Shown here in pieces: positions 11,601 through 21,659 of a DNA stretch of 64,000 nt. A program made the translations under genes and the position numbers. The stretch is from the NCBI GenBank assembly GCA_029948255.1, contig JALIZF010001563.1:248001-312000 (forward strand), read 5' to 3'. This stretch comes from Telmatactis stephensoni. Its lineage: Eukaryota; Cnidaria; Anthozoa; Actiniaria; Isophelliidae. Below the pieces are notes generated by a model that searched no databases, was not told the origin of the DNA, and was given only the letters and a program-made list of their open reading frames with translations. Every line of letters starts with the position of its first letter. The stretch's first letter is position 1.

Positions 11601-14074
11601 ATGAGTGACCGCTTTTTTGGACTTGGGCAACTGGTCGCTTAAAGGAGGTTGGCCGGTTAATAGGGGTTTGATGGTGAAAAGGAAATAGCCAGTTTAGCGC
11701 CGGATCCAGGATTTCTCCAAGGGAGGTTCCGTTTCTTAAACCCAGCTGTGTATAATCCTCTATTCTTTGGTCGATGTTTGACAAAAAAGGCTCAAAACCT
11801 TCCAGGGGGTTCCGTGGACCCCTTCGATCCCCCCTGGATCCGCCACTGATAGCTAATGAAAATCGTTAAACAATCAAATCAGTTCATATTTATAGCATCA
11901 AGGATTCAAAACATCTTTATTTACATACAACCTTTTGTGGTGCATTTTTCCTTTTCTTCTTTTAATCTTGCATTTCATATCCTGAATCCCACAGTGATGT
12001 TTAAACTGAAAATCACTTCCAAAACGACTTGTCGTTTTGATTCTTGAACAGGGTCTAAAAGTCTTCGTTTCTCTCTGTTTGGAACAGGTGTATATTTACG
12101 TTAGTTTTGAAACTGGAACAGGGTCGAATAGTACAGCCTTTATTCTTGTTGTCTTGACCGGGAAATCTACTTTTGCGGCATTTTTCGTCTTGAACGGAGT
12201 CACTGAATTAATCTAGCTTTTTTTACAAAATTAATTTAGCTTTTTTTTCTCCGTCTGGAACAAGTCCGGGCATTCGTAGACTCAGTGGCACAGAGTTATT
12301 AAATATTCAGAGACTCGTCCCCTCCCCTCCCCTCATCTCCCTTCCTCTCCCCTCCCCTCCCCTCATCTCCCTTCGCTCCCCTCCCCTTCCCCCAGAATTT
12401 TTGGTACTACTGCAGCACGGGTAAAATAGTTTTATTCATGTGTTTTCCGTCAGCTTGAATCGATTTTCATTTTTCAGAAAACGAGAAAAGAAAATAAACC
12501 CACAATTCCATCAACGATCGAACAAGAATTTCTATTCAATCCGTTTATGCGTGTCAGGTAAGGAGACTTGGTATTATGATGTAAAAACCGTTAAACTATA
12601 AACAGTTGAGCCTCTTTATTGCAGAGACCACAAAGGCGGAAATTGCCCGTTATAAGCTGTCATAGCATAGAGACCTCTCCGTTCTTTTTAAGAGTTCTAT
12701 TATTGAGATGTCGGAAACTAGACATCTCATTCACTACATTTATGTCTAGGCTGTAATAATGCCTAGAGATGCAGCTTGTATATGTACTATGTATTTGTCA
12801 GATTCGAAACGCGCACGCGAAATCTGTAGACACTCGTTTACTCAGCTGAAAACGCGGGAAAATTTGCACCATTTCAACGCGTTTGTGTATTTTTTGACAT
12901 TATTATTTCTTTCGAAAAACGTCTGCGATAAAAGTTTTTCTTTTCATCCTTAGAAATAAATTGAACGACAGCATAAAAATATTACCCTTTTAATATAGGA
13001 AATATTCACGACATTTACCAAGAAAAGCTACGTTTGATAGTATAGTAAAAACCCGCACAAAAGAAAAGGATTAAGAACCTCCAGGCTAATTGAGCAATTC
13101 AGCACCCCGCAATATATAAGAACCACACATACATTTTATGTAAAACCATTTCAGCCTGTGACAGAAAATCACAGGCTCTTTTATGTGGGTTTTTACTGTA
13201 TCATCATGTCCCAGTAGGTGAAACTATTTGCCGGCTACCTCTATATACAAACAAGAGAGTTATGCTCTCTTGATACAAAGTAATCTAGGACGGTAACGTT
13301 CAACATACGTGACATCTAAGTTTGCACAGGAATGTGTTCACATACTCTCGGCGAGGCCGGAGGTTGAACCTTTCTTTCATACAGTATAACCCTTGGCTTA
13401 CAGTATATAACACTTGGCTTACAGTATATATCCTTTGGCTTACAGTATATAACACTTGGCTTACAGTATATAACCCTTGGCTTACAGTGTATATAACCCT
13501 TGGCTTACAGTGTATGTAACCCTTGGCTTACAGTATATAACCCTTGGCTTACAGTATATAACCCTTGGCTTATAAACACACACACAGAACTAAAAACGTT
13601 GTAACAGTGCAGTTTTCTCTGGTCTCGCAATGTCGATGAGAAAAAAGTTGTACGAGCCATTGCAGCGTGTAAGGGAACGTAACGTGTAACACAACGTGTA
13701 ACGCAACGCAACGTGTAACGTAACGTAACGTGTAACGCGCAAAATAATACTGCATATCGTTACAGCAACGTGTACCGCCTGATGTGATCTTCGAATACAA
13801 AGAAGACTGCTTGTGGGTGGGTGGGTGGGGAGGGTGGGGTGGGGTATGACTACAACAAATGTCGTTGTTCCGGTCTTTCACAATGACTTCTGCTTATACA
13901 TACTATGATACATACTTTGAATTTATGGAGCTCTCTAAAAAAAATCATTTTTATGCTTAAGCTATTGTTTATTCTGACTGTAGAGAAGAAAGCGTGAAGA
14001 AACATACAGGCAAAACAGACCCTGTAGAAGTCATGGGTGCAATTAGAAAAGAAAAGGACAATTTCAAGGGCTGA
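2644..14074 (+). CDS. HAGH: Hydroxyacylglutathione hydrolase (glyoxalase II), nine exons
   Basis: Hydrolyses S-D-lactoylglutathione to D-lactate and glutathione, the second step of the glyoxalase pathway. Coding exons: 2644-2743, 4149-4327, 5272-5336, 7888-8005, 8947-9052, 9615-9718, 10478-10579, 12478-12557 and 13984-14074; all junctions are AG/GT and keep frame, giving 314 residues against 308 in human HAGH. The N-terminus ([19 protein letters not shown]) is a basic, acid-free mitochondrial presequence. An internal start, M59, begins [16 protein letters not shown], the usual cytosolic HAGH start. The metal-binding THHHWDH (112-117) is split between exons 3 and 4; [20 protein letters not shown] and YCGHEYT supply the other ligands and loop. 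The C-terminus ends in a basic [11 protein letters not shown]. No break is seen. Recognition is strong; exon 1 rests on frame, presequence composition and the donor only. Confidence 0.95.
3148..3245. repeat. Cluster of TCGCCCG motifs in HAGH intron 1
   Basis: TCGCCCG or a one-base variant occurs six times within about 100 bp, at uneven spacing (15-29 bp). CpG-rich in an AT-rich intron. Probably part of a mobile or satellite fragment that I do not recognise. The rest of intron 1 (2744-4148) shows nothing else. Confidence 0.6.
4361..4668 (+). mobile_element. tRNA-derived SINE in HAGH intron 2
   Basis: The head is tRNA-like, with an A-box-like segment in the first 30 bp and a perfect B box GGTTCGAGTCC at 4419-4429. 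The body contains the motif GGGTTTTTTCTCC ... TTTTTCCTCCCTCAGC, shared in reverse orientation with the element at 47.0 kb, and the element ends in an (ATT)n tail. No target-site duplication was identified. Confidence 0.8.
6465..7837. mobile_element. Long near-perfect inverted repeat (foldback element) in HAGH intron 3
   Basis: Left arm 6465-6984 and right arm 7318-7837 are both 520 bp and complementary over their whole length. I found only three mismatches, clustered near the inner end, and no net indels. The spacer (6985-7317) is 333 bp. The arms are CpG-richer than the intron, which suggests recent arrival. An ORF at 7123-7443 starts in the spacer and runs into the right arm; it resembles no transposase I know. 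No obvious target-site duplication. It could be a foldback transposon, a long-TIR MITE, or a local inverted duplication. Confidence 0.85.
8014..8304. mobile_element. MITE with ~75-bp terminal inverted repeats, HAGH intron 4
   Basis: TATATACTAGCTATTTC at the left end is matched in reverse by GAAATAGCTATATATAG at the right. The imperfect pairing continues inwards through a region carrying GGCAATCAGTGATTGG and its diverged complement. Non-coding interior. Confidence 0.7.
9373..9566 (+). mobile_element. tRNA-like segment inside an inverted repeat, HAGH intron 5
   Basis: A tRNA-like sequence at about 9439-9517 has an A-box-like TAGCTCAGTT ... GGTAGAGC and a B box GGTTCGAGTCC (9496-9506). It is flanked by a 19-bp perfect inverted repeat, AGTTGAAGTGCCTGGTTGC, at 9373-9391 and 9548-9566. 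It could be a SINE head captured by a MITE or a tRNA pseudogene; a sound acceptor stem is not evident, so a working tRNA is unlikely. Confidence 0.55.
11025..11200. mobile_element. Diverged fragment related to the 16-17.5 kb foldback arms
   Basis: Lies in HAGH intron 7. The segments TTTCTGATAAA ... AAAAACAGATTT, GCGATGATAGTAATTGATTTT and GTTATTTTTATA recur in the same order in the arms at 16.06-16.52 and, inverted, at 17.06-17.47 kb. Probably an old single-arm remnant. Confidence 0.55.
11695..11848. mobile_element. Short MITE with GGATCCAGG / CCTGGATCC ends
   Basis: CCGGATCCAGGA near the left end pairs with CCTGGATCCGCCA at the right, enclosing about 130 bp of non-coding DNA in HAGH intron 7. 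Similar termini (CAGGGGCGTATCCAGG) occur in the element at 52.3 kb. Confidence 0.6.
12319..12392. repeat. C-rich tandem repeat CCCCTCCCCTCATCTCCCTTC
   Basis: Two to three copies of an approximately 38-bp pyrimidine-only unit lie just upstream of HAGH exon 8. Confidence 0.75.
13037..13205. mobile_element. Mariner-like MITE in HAGH intron 8
   Basis: GATAGTATAGTAAAAACCCGC at the left end and its complement GTGGGTTTTTACTGTATCATC at the right form terminal repeats. The interior has a smaller hairpin around CAGCCTGTGA/TCACAGGCTC. The termini and flanking TA suggest a Tc1/mariner-derived element; this is inference. Confidence 0.6.
13382..13572 (+). repeat. Minisatellite, unit CAGTATATAACCCTTGGCTTA
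   Basis: Nine copies of a 19-23 bp unit, differing by TA-dinucleotide length (GTATA, GTATATA, GTGTATATA) and by CCC/CAC/CCT. ORFs crossing it on both strands are only the translated repeat. A second short tandem stretch of AACGTGTAACG variants follows at about 13677-13741. Confidence 0.9.
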
Positions 14075-14761
14075 ATTCACACAATTGGAAATAGAAATCA
14101 ATAGTTCAGGCAGGAAGTAGCAGTAAGTAGGCAATTTAAGTCCATAGTGTATAGGGGAAATGTTTGAAATTCGTGTGTCCTGTTGCTGGATAATACAATG
14201 TATTTTCTATCTCTATTTGCAACCAGGGCATCAGCAATATCAGGTAGAGTAGGGTAACCAAAATTTGAAATTTTCTAGCTATGAGTCTTAGCTATTACTG
14301 GCCTGCTAAGAAAGTCTGGTATAACCAATTGACTTCTAAATACGGTAATTTGTTACTTTATTTTAAAAGTATAATATTAGGTTTCTTTAGAAATCTTGCG
14401 GAGATACGCTACGCTGTAAAGTAAACGTAACGGCCTTGAAGCCAAAGAACAACAATTGTTACAGTTTTAACCTTAATTAAACGGTCGGCACCTCAATTAA
14501 GCACACGGTCACGCTCTGCATTTCCCGTTTGACGAATTAGATTGTATTTCACCTGTATTAAGGTGATGTTACACGGGTCGATTCGCAACAAAGATTTTCT
14601 GCGCATCACTTGGGAGCTGTTGCGGTACGGTGTTATAAAATACTTGAGATATAACACGCGCGCTGATTGGCTGCCTACCATGTTTATAACAGAGGACAGA
14701 GACATGGCTCGCTCAAAAAACGTCGAAAATATTTTATAAAAGCAATATAAAACGATCGCTT

Positions 14762-14906
14762 ATGTCTCTGTACTGTGATATAAACACTCTGGAAGATGTA
14801 GAGCACTCGAAAAGCAAGAGAAACATTCGGCTACGCCTCGTGTTCCTAAGCTTGCTTTTCTCTTGCTCTCATCTTGCATCGTGTTTATATCACAGTACAG
14901 AGACAT
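14762..14906. mobile_element. MITE-like inverted repeat downstream of HAGH
   Basis: ATGTCTCTGTACTGTGATA ... at 14762-14787 is repeated inverted and perfect (26 bp) at 14881-14906. A second pair, AGAGCACTCGAAAAGCAAGAG and its diverged complement, sits inside. The preceding 300 bp (14560-14760), starting GGTGATGTTACACGGG, is probably part of the same or a neighbouring repeat. Confidence 0.7.
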
Positions 14907-16059
14907 GCGCGCGCGTTTTATATTCCTTAATTATAGATTTCCATTCACCCCCAATAGGATTGCGTGGCGGTTCTAAAAATAGCTCGCGTTATAGATGCAT
15001 GACTCAGACAAAGATCACTTTAATCGTACTAAAAAGAACACGGCGAAACATACAACTGCCAAAATTGGACTCAATGAGATGACAGCACTGTCTTGCCCCT
15101 CCCTCCCCTCCCTCCCTCCCACCAATTTAAAAAAAAACGCTCCTCCAGCCATTATTTTAAAAATAATAGGAGCCCCCTCGAAACTGAATCCCTAAAAGAT
15201 GCGAAATAACCGATTTATTCGAATACACGCTGTGCCCACGCCCGCTGCACCACCCATAACTCTGAGACAAGAGCATATATAAACCAGTCAAGAACGAAAA
15301 TAGAACACTTAACATTAACTGTTGGAGGCCAACAACTTTTCGAATTCATGTAATTGTCAGTTTCAAAGCCAATGTCGGATACAGGATATGACCACCAAAG
15401 TTAATAGGATGAAAGGAAGAAATTAAAAATCCTTAATGCCGTAAATATCACTGTTTAACGATTCCAATTAGGCGTTCCGGAAAGCGTTCATTTATGGTGA
15501 AGCCAGTACACAAGCACATTACGTAAACTATTTATTGTATTTTGTTTTCTTATGGTTGATGACATATTCACGATGAGTAACGTACATAACAACAAACAAT
15601 TTGCCGATTCCCTGACCACATAGTCGACCTACAGGCGCGCCAACGTAAACATGTTTTTTTAAACGGTGCATATTACTGGATTGACCATTTGCCCCAGGGT
15701 TGCTGGACTCGTTGCAAATTGGTTTGATGTCAATATTTTACAAAAACACAAGCAAAACTAAGACCTCCACTGCCTGACGATTGCATTCATTTTAAGAACT
15801 TTTCCTTGCCGTTGTAAATATTCTTTTTAAAGATGGATCGAAAGCCCGGGATATGTACGTTTGTAATTCCAAAATACATGCATTGAAGAAATTAACCAAT
15901 ACATTTAGTCTGAAGCCAATGTAGGCCAATGTACGATCATGTAAGTGTTAAACTTTTTCTTGATCTTCATTGTTGCCCTTTGCATTTCATTTTCACTTAT
16001 ATTTATTCTCGTCTTGTGTTTTGTCTTTTTCCGCATATAAACTATGATATGTCTATCTT
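14907..16059. other. Non-coding interval, no gene seen
   Basis: Contains a C-rich stretch at about 15097-15120. No conserved coding frame, RNA gene or inverted repeat was identified. Confidence 0.5.
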
Positions 16060-17472
16060 TAGGTGGCTACATTCATTATCCTAGTTTTTTCCTCTTTCTT
16101 CGCCCCCCAGAGATTTGTGAATAAAATCATAAAGCAACACTGCAAACGTTTTGTACTATTTTCTGATAAAACTCAAAAACAGATTTTTTTTGAAAATATT
16201 CATTCTTTTAAAATCGCAACAATCAGATTTGCTTTACCAAAGCGATGATAGGAATTGATTTTTTTAGCTCCATTAGTAAGTGCTGAAGTTCTGGTGTTAT
16301 TTTTATAACAAAACAGGAAATTGTATAGCGTGGGTGTTTCGATCTAATTTTAGACCAAGTTCACTAACTGTTTTCGATCTAATTTTAGACCAAGTTCAGT
16401 AAAGTAATTAGACAAACAGGTCATGAGACGAAAGCCATGCACTTAGAGGCGCTGTTTATAGTAAGGCCGTCTACTGAGGTCTGGGTAAATCGTTTGTTTC
16501 TTTATATCCATCGGAACACTAAAAGCCTGCTACTGAGTATAAGAAGAAAAACCTCTGTACTTTATTAATAACTACCATTGTAGTCCGAAGACTAAAGTAC
16601 GTTAGAAACGTACGAATAGTAAAAAGATGAATTAAAACAAATATTAAGACATCAAGTAAAATGTTCCGGGACTGATAAGGTACAATACAATACAATACTT
16701 TATTGACAACTTTTTCAGTGACAATGACAATAAAAATGGTAATAAATTAAATAAACATGTATATATATACATTATTAGAAATACTAAATAACAAGGTTAT
16801 TTGCGCCCCTGCGTTTTGCGGGGGATTTGATAATAAACTGTTCATGCCGGCTCTGTTTTGTTTTGAATGTTGGGACTCTATACATTAGTCCTCTTGCTTG
16901 TGATCTTGTGTTTAATTCATTAGAGTAAACACCAGGGAGAAGACCGAATATCAGTGTTTAAATATATTGTACTTGAAAAGAAAGAAATTGGAAATGTCTC
17001 ATCTATACATATGAAGGCAAGTACTCCCTTGGTAGCACGGTTTTAACTGTATTGATTTTAGTGTCCCGATGGGTATAAAAGAAACAAACGATTTACCCAG
17101 ACCTTGGTAGATCGTCTTTATAATATAAACAGCGCTAAGTGTATGGCTTTCGTCTTATGGTCTGTTTTTCTAATTAGTGAACTTGGTCTAAAATTAGATC
17201 AAAAACACCCACGCTATACAATTTCCTGTTTTGTTATAAAAATAACAACTGACCTAAGGCAATTCCTAATGGAGCTACAAAAATTAATTTCTATCATTGC
17301 TTTGTCAAAGCAAATCTGATTGTTGCGATTAATAATGAATATTTTCAAAAAATCTGTTTTTGAGTTTTATCAGAAGATAGTGCAAAGCGTTTCCAGTGAT
17401 GCTTTATGATTTTAGTCACAAATTTTAAGGGGTGAAGAAAGAGAAAAAAGGGATAATGAATGTGGCCACCTA
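16060..17472. mobile_element. Foldback transposon with ~415-460 bp arms and TA target duplication
   Basis: Left arm 16062-16523 and right arm 17056-17470 are inverted copies. The tips read TA-GGTGGC ... GCCACC-TA, so a TA duplication (Tc1/mariner style) flanks the element at 16060-16061 and 17471-17472. The left arm is longer partly because about 33 bp containing CGATCTAATTTTAGACCAAG is tandemly duplicated. No transposase is encoded; the centre contains a retroelement tail. Confidence 0.75.
16679..16975 (-). mobile_element. Probable 3' tail of a non-LTR retroelement nested in the foldback
   Basis: On the minus strand the segment ends in AATAAAG followed by the repeat TATTG x3 (plus-strand TACAATACAATACAATAC at 16680), typical of a retroposon 3' end. 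No coding part remains. The left limit is approximate. Confidence 0.45.
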
Positions 17473-17669
17473 ATTATCACATAAAAACAAATTTATGTTC
17501 AGAGGAGTCGTTCACGCGGACCAAACAAAAAATCCACCAAAAAACATTCTCGTGTAGGTTTAGTTGGGTTGCTCAATCTCAATAGTTTTGAACCAGGATT
17601 AAAATTGATAGTCTTCTAAAGCGGGTTAAAATCCTGGGTTATCTCTAATCGACTCTTCAAATAACTAAA

Positions 17670-17947
17670 CAAGAGACCATAATACTAAGAGAGCGAAGCT
17701 CAGTATTGATGTCTGTGCCATGTTCGTGGCGGCTAAGGCTATTTTTAGTAACTTCGCCATCGCGCGCGCAAGTCCCTCCACCAATAGAATTTGATTTTTG
17801 ACGTGCGCGCGGACGGGACCGTTTGAATTCTGTTGTCTAAGAGCCTTGCGCGCGCGATGGCGAAGTTACTAAAAATAGCCTTAGCCGCCACGAACATGGC
17901 ACAGACATCAATACTGAGCTTCGCTCTCTTAGTTTTATGGTCTCTTG
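17670..17947. mobile_element. hAT-like MITE, complete copy with 8-bp target duplication
   Basis: Termini CAAGAGACC / GGTCTCTTG, arms of about 100 bp, and a flanking direct repeat TAACTAAA at 17662-17669 and 17948-17955. The 8-bp duplication is typical of hAT transposition. Related copies occur at 58580-58862 and, truncated, at about 39900-40104. Confidence 0.85.
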
Positions 17948-18053
17948 TAACTAAATCTATACTTCAAGTCTACATGCATTTGTATCGCATGTAGCAAACA
18001 CGCTCGTCTGTAGCTTTTTCCATCTGTTGTCCATCAGTTTTATTGCTCCACAG

Positions 18054-18144
18054 AAAACAAGAGTGCGAGATAAACCTTGCACCCTTCCGTCAACGATCAG
18101 ACAAGAATTTCTGTTCAGTCCGTCTCAGTTTATGCATGTGTCAA
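18054..18144 (+). pseudogene. Duplicated, non-functional copy of HAGH exon 8
   Basis: Preceded by a CAG acceptor and followed by GTAAGG. It translates without a stop to KTRVRDKPCTLPSTIRQEF ..., close to the HAGH exon 8 peptide [18 protein letters not shown]. It lies 4 kb beyond the last HAGH exon, is 91 nt rather than 80, and ends in a different phase, so it cannot replace exon 8. Flanking similarity continues (GTCAGATTCGAAAC ... AAATCTGTAGAC at 18209 and 12797), showing a partial duplication of the intron 7-exon 8 region. No second exon 9 was found. Confidence 0.7.
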
Positions 18145-18369
18145 GTAAGGTTTAGGTATTGTGTCAAAAAAGGTCAAACCATTAGCAATCAAGATGCCTT
18201 AGATAAGTAGTGTCAGATTCGAAACACGCGCGCTAAATCTGTAGACCGTTCTGTGGTCTTCTGTAGACGCGCGTACTAGTGGAAAAGGCGGGAAAAGTTG
18301 GATTATTTAGGTATGTGTTCATTTGTAGTGCGGCTTATGTTTTAAAAAAACTGTGATGGCCATCCACTT

Positions 18370-18535
18370 TGGTTTGTTTGTTTTTGTTTGTTTGTTCGTT
18401 TTGTTTTGTTTTGTTTTTGTTTGTTTGTTTGTTTGTTTGTTCGTTCGTTTGTGTCGGTTTGTTTGTCTGTCTGTTTGTTTGTTTGTTTGTTTGTTTGTTT
18501 ATATGTCTGTCTGTCTGTCGGTTTGTTTGTCGACA
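18370..18535 (+). repeat. GTTT-rich microsatellite
   Basis: Imperfect (GTTT)n with GTTC, GTCT and TGTC interruptions. Long ORFs on both strands here (Phe/Val/Cys-rich and Lys/Thr/Asn-rich) are translated repeat. Confidence 0.95.
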
Positions 18536-19237
18536 TTTGACGTAGCAAACTTCGTCAACTTTTCTTTTGTACGACTATTTTTCATTCTCAGTCGAAAATG
18601 TCCCATTTCAAGCCAGACTGAAGCGTAATTGGCCATGTCCACAAAGGTTTTAACTAGTTTGTACGTCTATTAGACTCCTATTACAGTGCAGTTGTATAAT
18701 GGACGATCGAGACACGAAAAGGAAAAAAAAGAAAAAAGTTTATTTTCTCAACTGAAATCGTAACGGAACATTTGTCTTTTTTGACCTTTTTAAAAAGAAA
18801 TAATCTTGTGCAACAAAATACTGTTTCATCTTACCACACCATCTGCTAAAACCACAGGTGAACTTCGCAAATTTCCACCGATCACCAGATGGAGTAATTT
18901 TAGAATCAGAGTAATAGTGCTATTATTCTGCGTAGGTGATTCATTTCTGTGATTCATTTCTACGGTAAACCATTGTAGGTCATTCAATGTTATCCCCTCC
19001 GAGTCGCGACGCCTACAGGAATTCTTGAAACTAATTGTTCTAGTACTTAATTAGCTAGTAAAACTTGGTCCATACATATGAACTATCCTGTTTGTTGGTT
19101 TTCAAAAATCTATCGAAACAATCTGCTTTTTGTCATATTCTACTTTGCAAAATGCACTCTGAGAAAACACAAACTCCAGCCTTCTCCATGATGTTGAAAC
19201 ATTGTACAAACACTATTTTTTCCTTTTGTTTTCCTTT

Positions 19238-19510
<273 letters not shown>

Positions 19511-20319
19511 CCTTTATTTTCGGGGTCGAGTTACGACGTGGTTTGATGGAATAGCATCTTTAAGGTAGTTCAGTATTGTATGATAATTTGTAACATTTTA
19601 CGAATTGCGAAATCCCAGAATAGTGGCTGTTTATAGTTGCTGTCATATTTCCTGATAAATGAGTACTGCTTTACTAAGAATAAATCTATCTTCCTTGATT
19701 AATTTATGTTTAATGCAAAAAGTCGATAAATATTTTTCTCTTAGCTTGTTCTCTTGCATTTATATGGTTGTTCAAGCACTTTCTTATCTCTATACAATTG
19801 CGATATTTCAAAATTCCCATTCAATTTGCATTTACTTAATTGATCATGAGTTAATGTCAAACTAAGCTAATACAGCTTGCATTACGATAACACACGAAAA
19901 CTCGATAAGCCTTGCATCAGTTGGTCCTGCTCTGATATATATATAGATTTTTACGAGATGTTTTTGAAGGGTTAAAAACTATATCCCCAGCTGTCTATGG
20001 TTATCAAGCAAAGATCTCCAATCTATCGCCCTTTGTGTGATATAACTGTATATTCAGGATATTTTACCTCCTCGATTTCCTGATTACGTTATGAGATATT
20101 TATTTAAATTCAAGAACAAACGGTCATGCAGACTTTGCGGCTGCTCTATCACTTCAGTTTCCCAGCAAATAGTGACAATAACGTCTCAGTTTATCTTTGA
20201 AAATGATCATGCTGGAAAGTTTTAGTTCAAGCTCTTTTGACACTACTGCCACCACCGCCACAATCTCTTTACTACCACTGAATGATTGTTATCATCATCA
20301 GTTTAATCAACATCATCAA

Positions 20320-20397
20320 CACCACCATCATCATCATCATCATCATCATTATATGTAACCTTTATTAAAAAAAACTTTAATGATAATAATAATAATA

Positions 20398-20429
<32 letters not shown>

Positions 20430-20565
20430 AATAATGATAATTTATTTCTTGTGCATCCTACGATTCTCGATACCCTTACAATTATTATTATTTTATTACA
20501 TTATACTTTTATTATTATTATTATGATTATTATTTTATTATGATTATTATTTTATTATGATTATT
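20320..20565. repeat. Mixed trinucleotide microsatellites (ATC, AAT/GAT, TTA)
   Basis: (CAT)n at about 20325-20350, (AAT)n running into (GAT)n at 20385-20432, and TTATTA/TGATTATTA repeats at 20485-20565. Confidence 0.9.
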
Positions 20566-20612
20566 AAGAAACGTTGAACTCATTGAACTCTGTTGCTTAA
20601 CATAATCTTCAC

Positions 20613-20643
20613 TTGATAATGGAGTCACGATGACTCCGAAACG
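20613..20643 (+). other. Hammerhead-like hairpin motif (tentative)
   Basis: TTGATAAT, then a perfect 7-bp stem GGAGTCA/TGACTCC with loop CGA, then GAAACG. The order resembles the CUGANGA - stem II - GAAA core of hammerhead ribozymes, but the first core block is not canonical and no flanking stems I/III were worked out. It may instead be a fragment of a retroelement that happens to carry this hairpin. Confidence 0.25.
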
Positions 20644-21169
20644 CCGTGCTCAGTTTATATCGTTACATTTCTTAATTCTATGTATTTCAAAAACGTTATT
20701 GATTATGATTATTATTACTTTTATTATTATAATCTGGAACAAGGTATGCATTTTAAAGCTTTTGTCTGGAATAGGATGGAAAATCAAGATGATAGGGTCA
20801 GGGTTTTGGGCTGCCAGTGGCACACCCCTACCCAAAAAATACCCTTAGAGCCCCGCCCCTTCCTGGGGTAGTAGGGGTACTTGAAGGATCCCCACCATAC
20901 CCCCTTGAAAATTGCCACCTGCATCTATAATCCTGGTTTTGTTTAAAACCCTAAATTGTAAACAAAAGCCATACTCTGATTTGGACAAAGCATCTTAATA
21001 ATATATGCCTGGTATACATGTAGCCTGTCTGTCAGTATACCCAATATAGACATATATATTTGTAGCATTGAAAGTACCCCTCCCCCCTTCCCCCCTGCTG
21101 AGATTTTTCCTCTTTGCCATCATTATAATCCAGCCTAAAAAGGAACTCCATTTTGGGTGGAGCAGCCTC

Positions 21170-21586
21170 CTAGCCCTGGGGGTACTTGACCAGGATTTTG
21201 GTAGGGATGTTCCGCTGGGATCCTAAAACAGGTTACCCTGTTTATGACAGAAAAACTCAAAATACCATACCCTGTTTATGACAAAGTATAATAATTGCAG
21301 AATGTAATGTACTTATTTGTTTGTAATGTAAATTAGTTTCATAACGAGTTTGCTTGCGATCGTGATCGAACAACGATAAATAAGGCTTTTAGACAGATCG
21401 TTGCCGTTGTGGCTAGCTAACGACTAAGGTTGATGAGAAAGCTGCTACCCTGAAAATGACAAGAAGCTCAAATAATTGCAATAAGGATACCCTGTTTATG
21501 ACAGGGAACTCGAAAAACCATACCCTCCCTGTTCAGCAGATCATCCCTGTATAGTAAATATATGGGAGTACCCCGCCCCCCGGGCA
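21170..21586. mobile_element. Inverted-repeat element with repeated TACCCTGTTTATGACA
   Basis: CCCTGGGGGTACTT near the left end pairs with AGTACCCCGCCCCCCGGG at the right. Three direct copies of TACCCTGTTTATGACA lie inside (about 21234, 21269, 21488). The layout is like the element at 45.1 kb. Twenty consecutive G residues follow at 21633-21652. Confidence 0.55.
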
Positions 21587-21659
21587 GGTAGCTCAATAGA
21601 TTGTGTGTGTTATAATCTGTGAGAACAACCCAGGGGGGGGGGGGGGGGGGGGAAACTCC

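Noticed and set aside
13322..13711. Repeat-bearing ORFs and a possible CRISPR-like array
   Set aside because: Contiguous units without unique spacers in an animal intron; an ordinary minisatellite.
18342..18628. Cys/Val/Phe-rich (+) and Lys/Thr/Asn-rich (-) ORFs
   Set aside because: Translated GTTT repeat; no independent coding signal.
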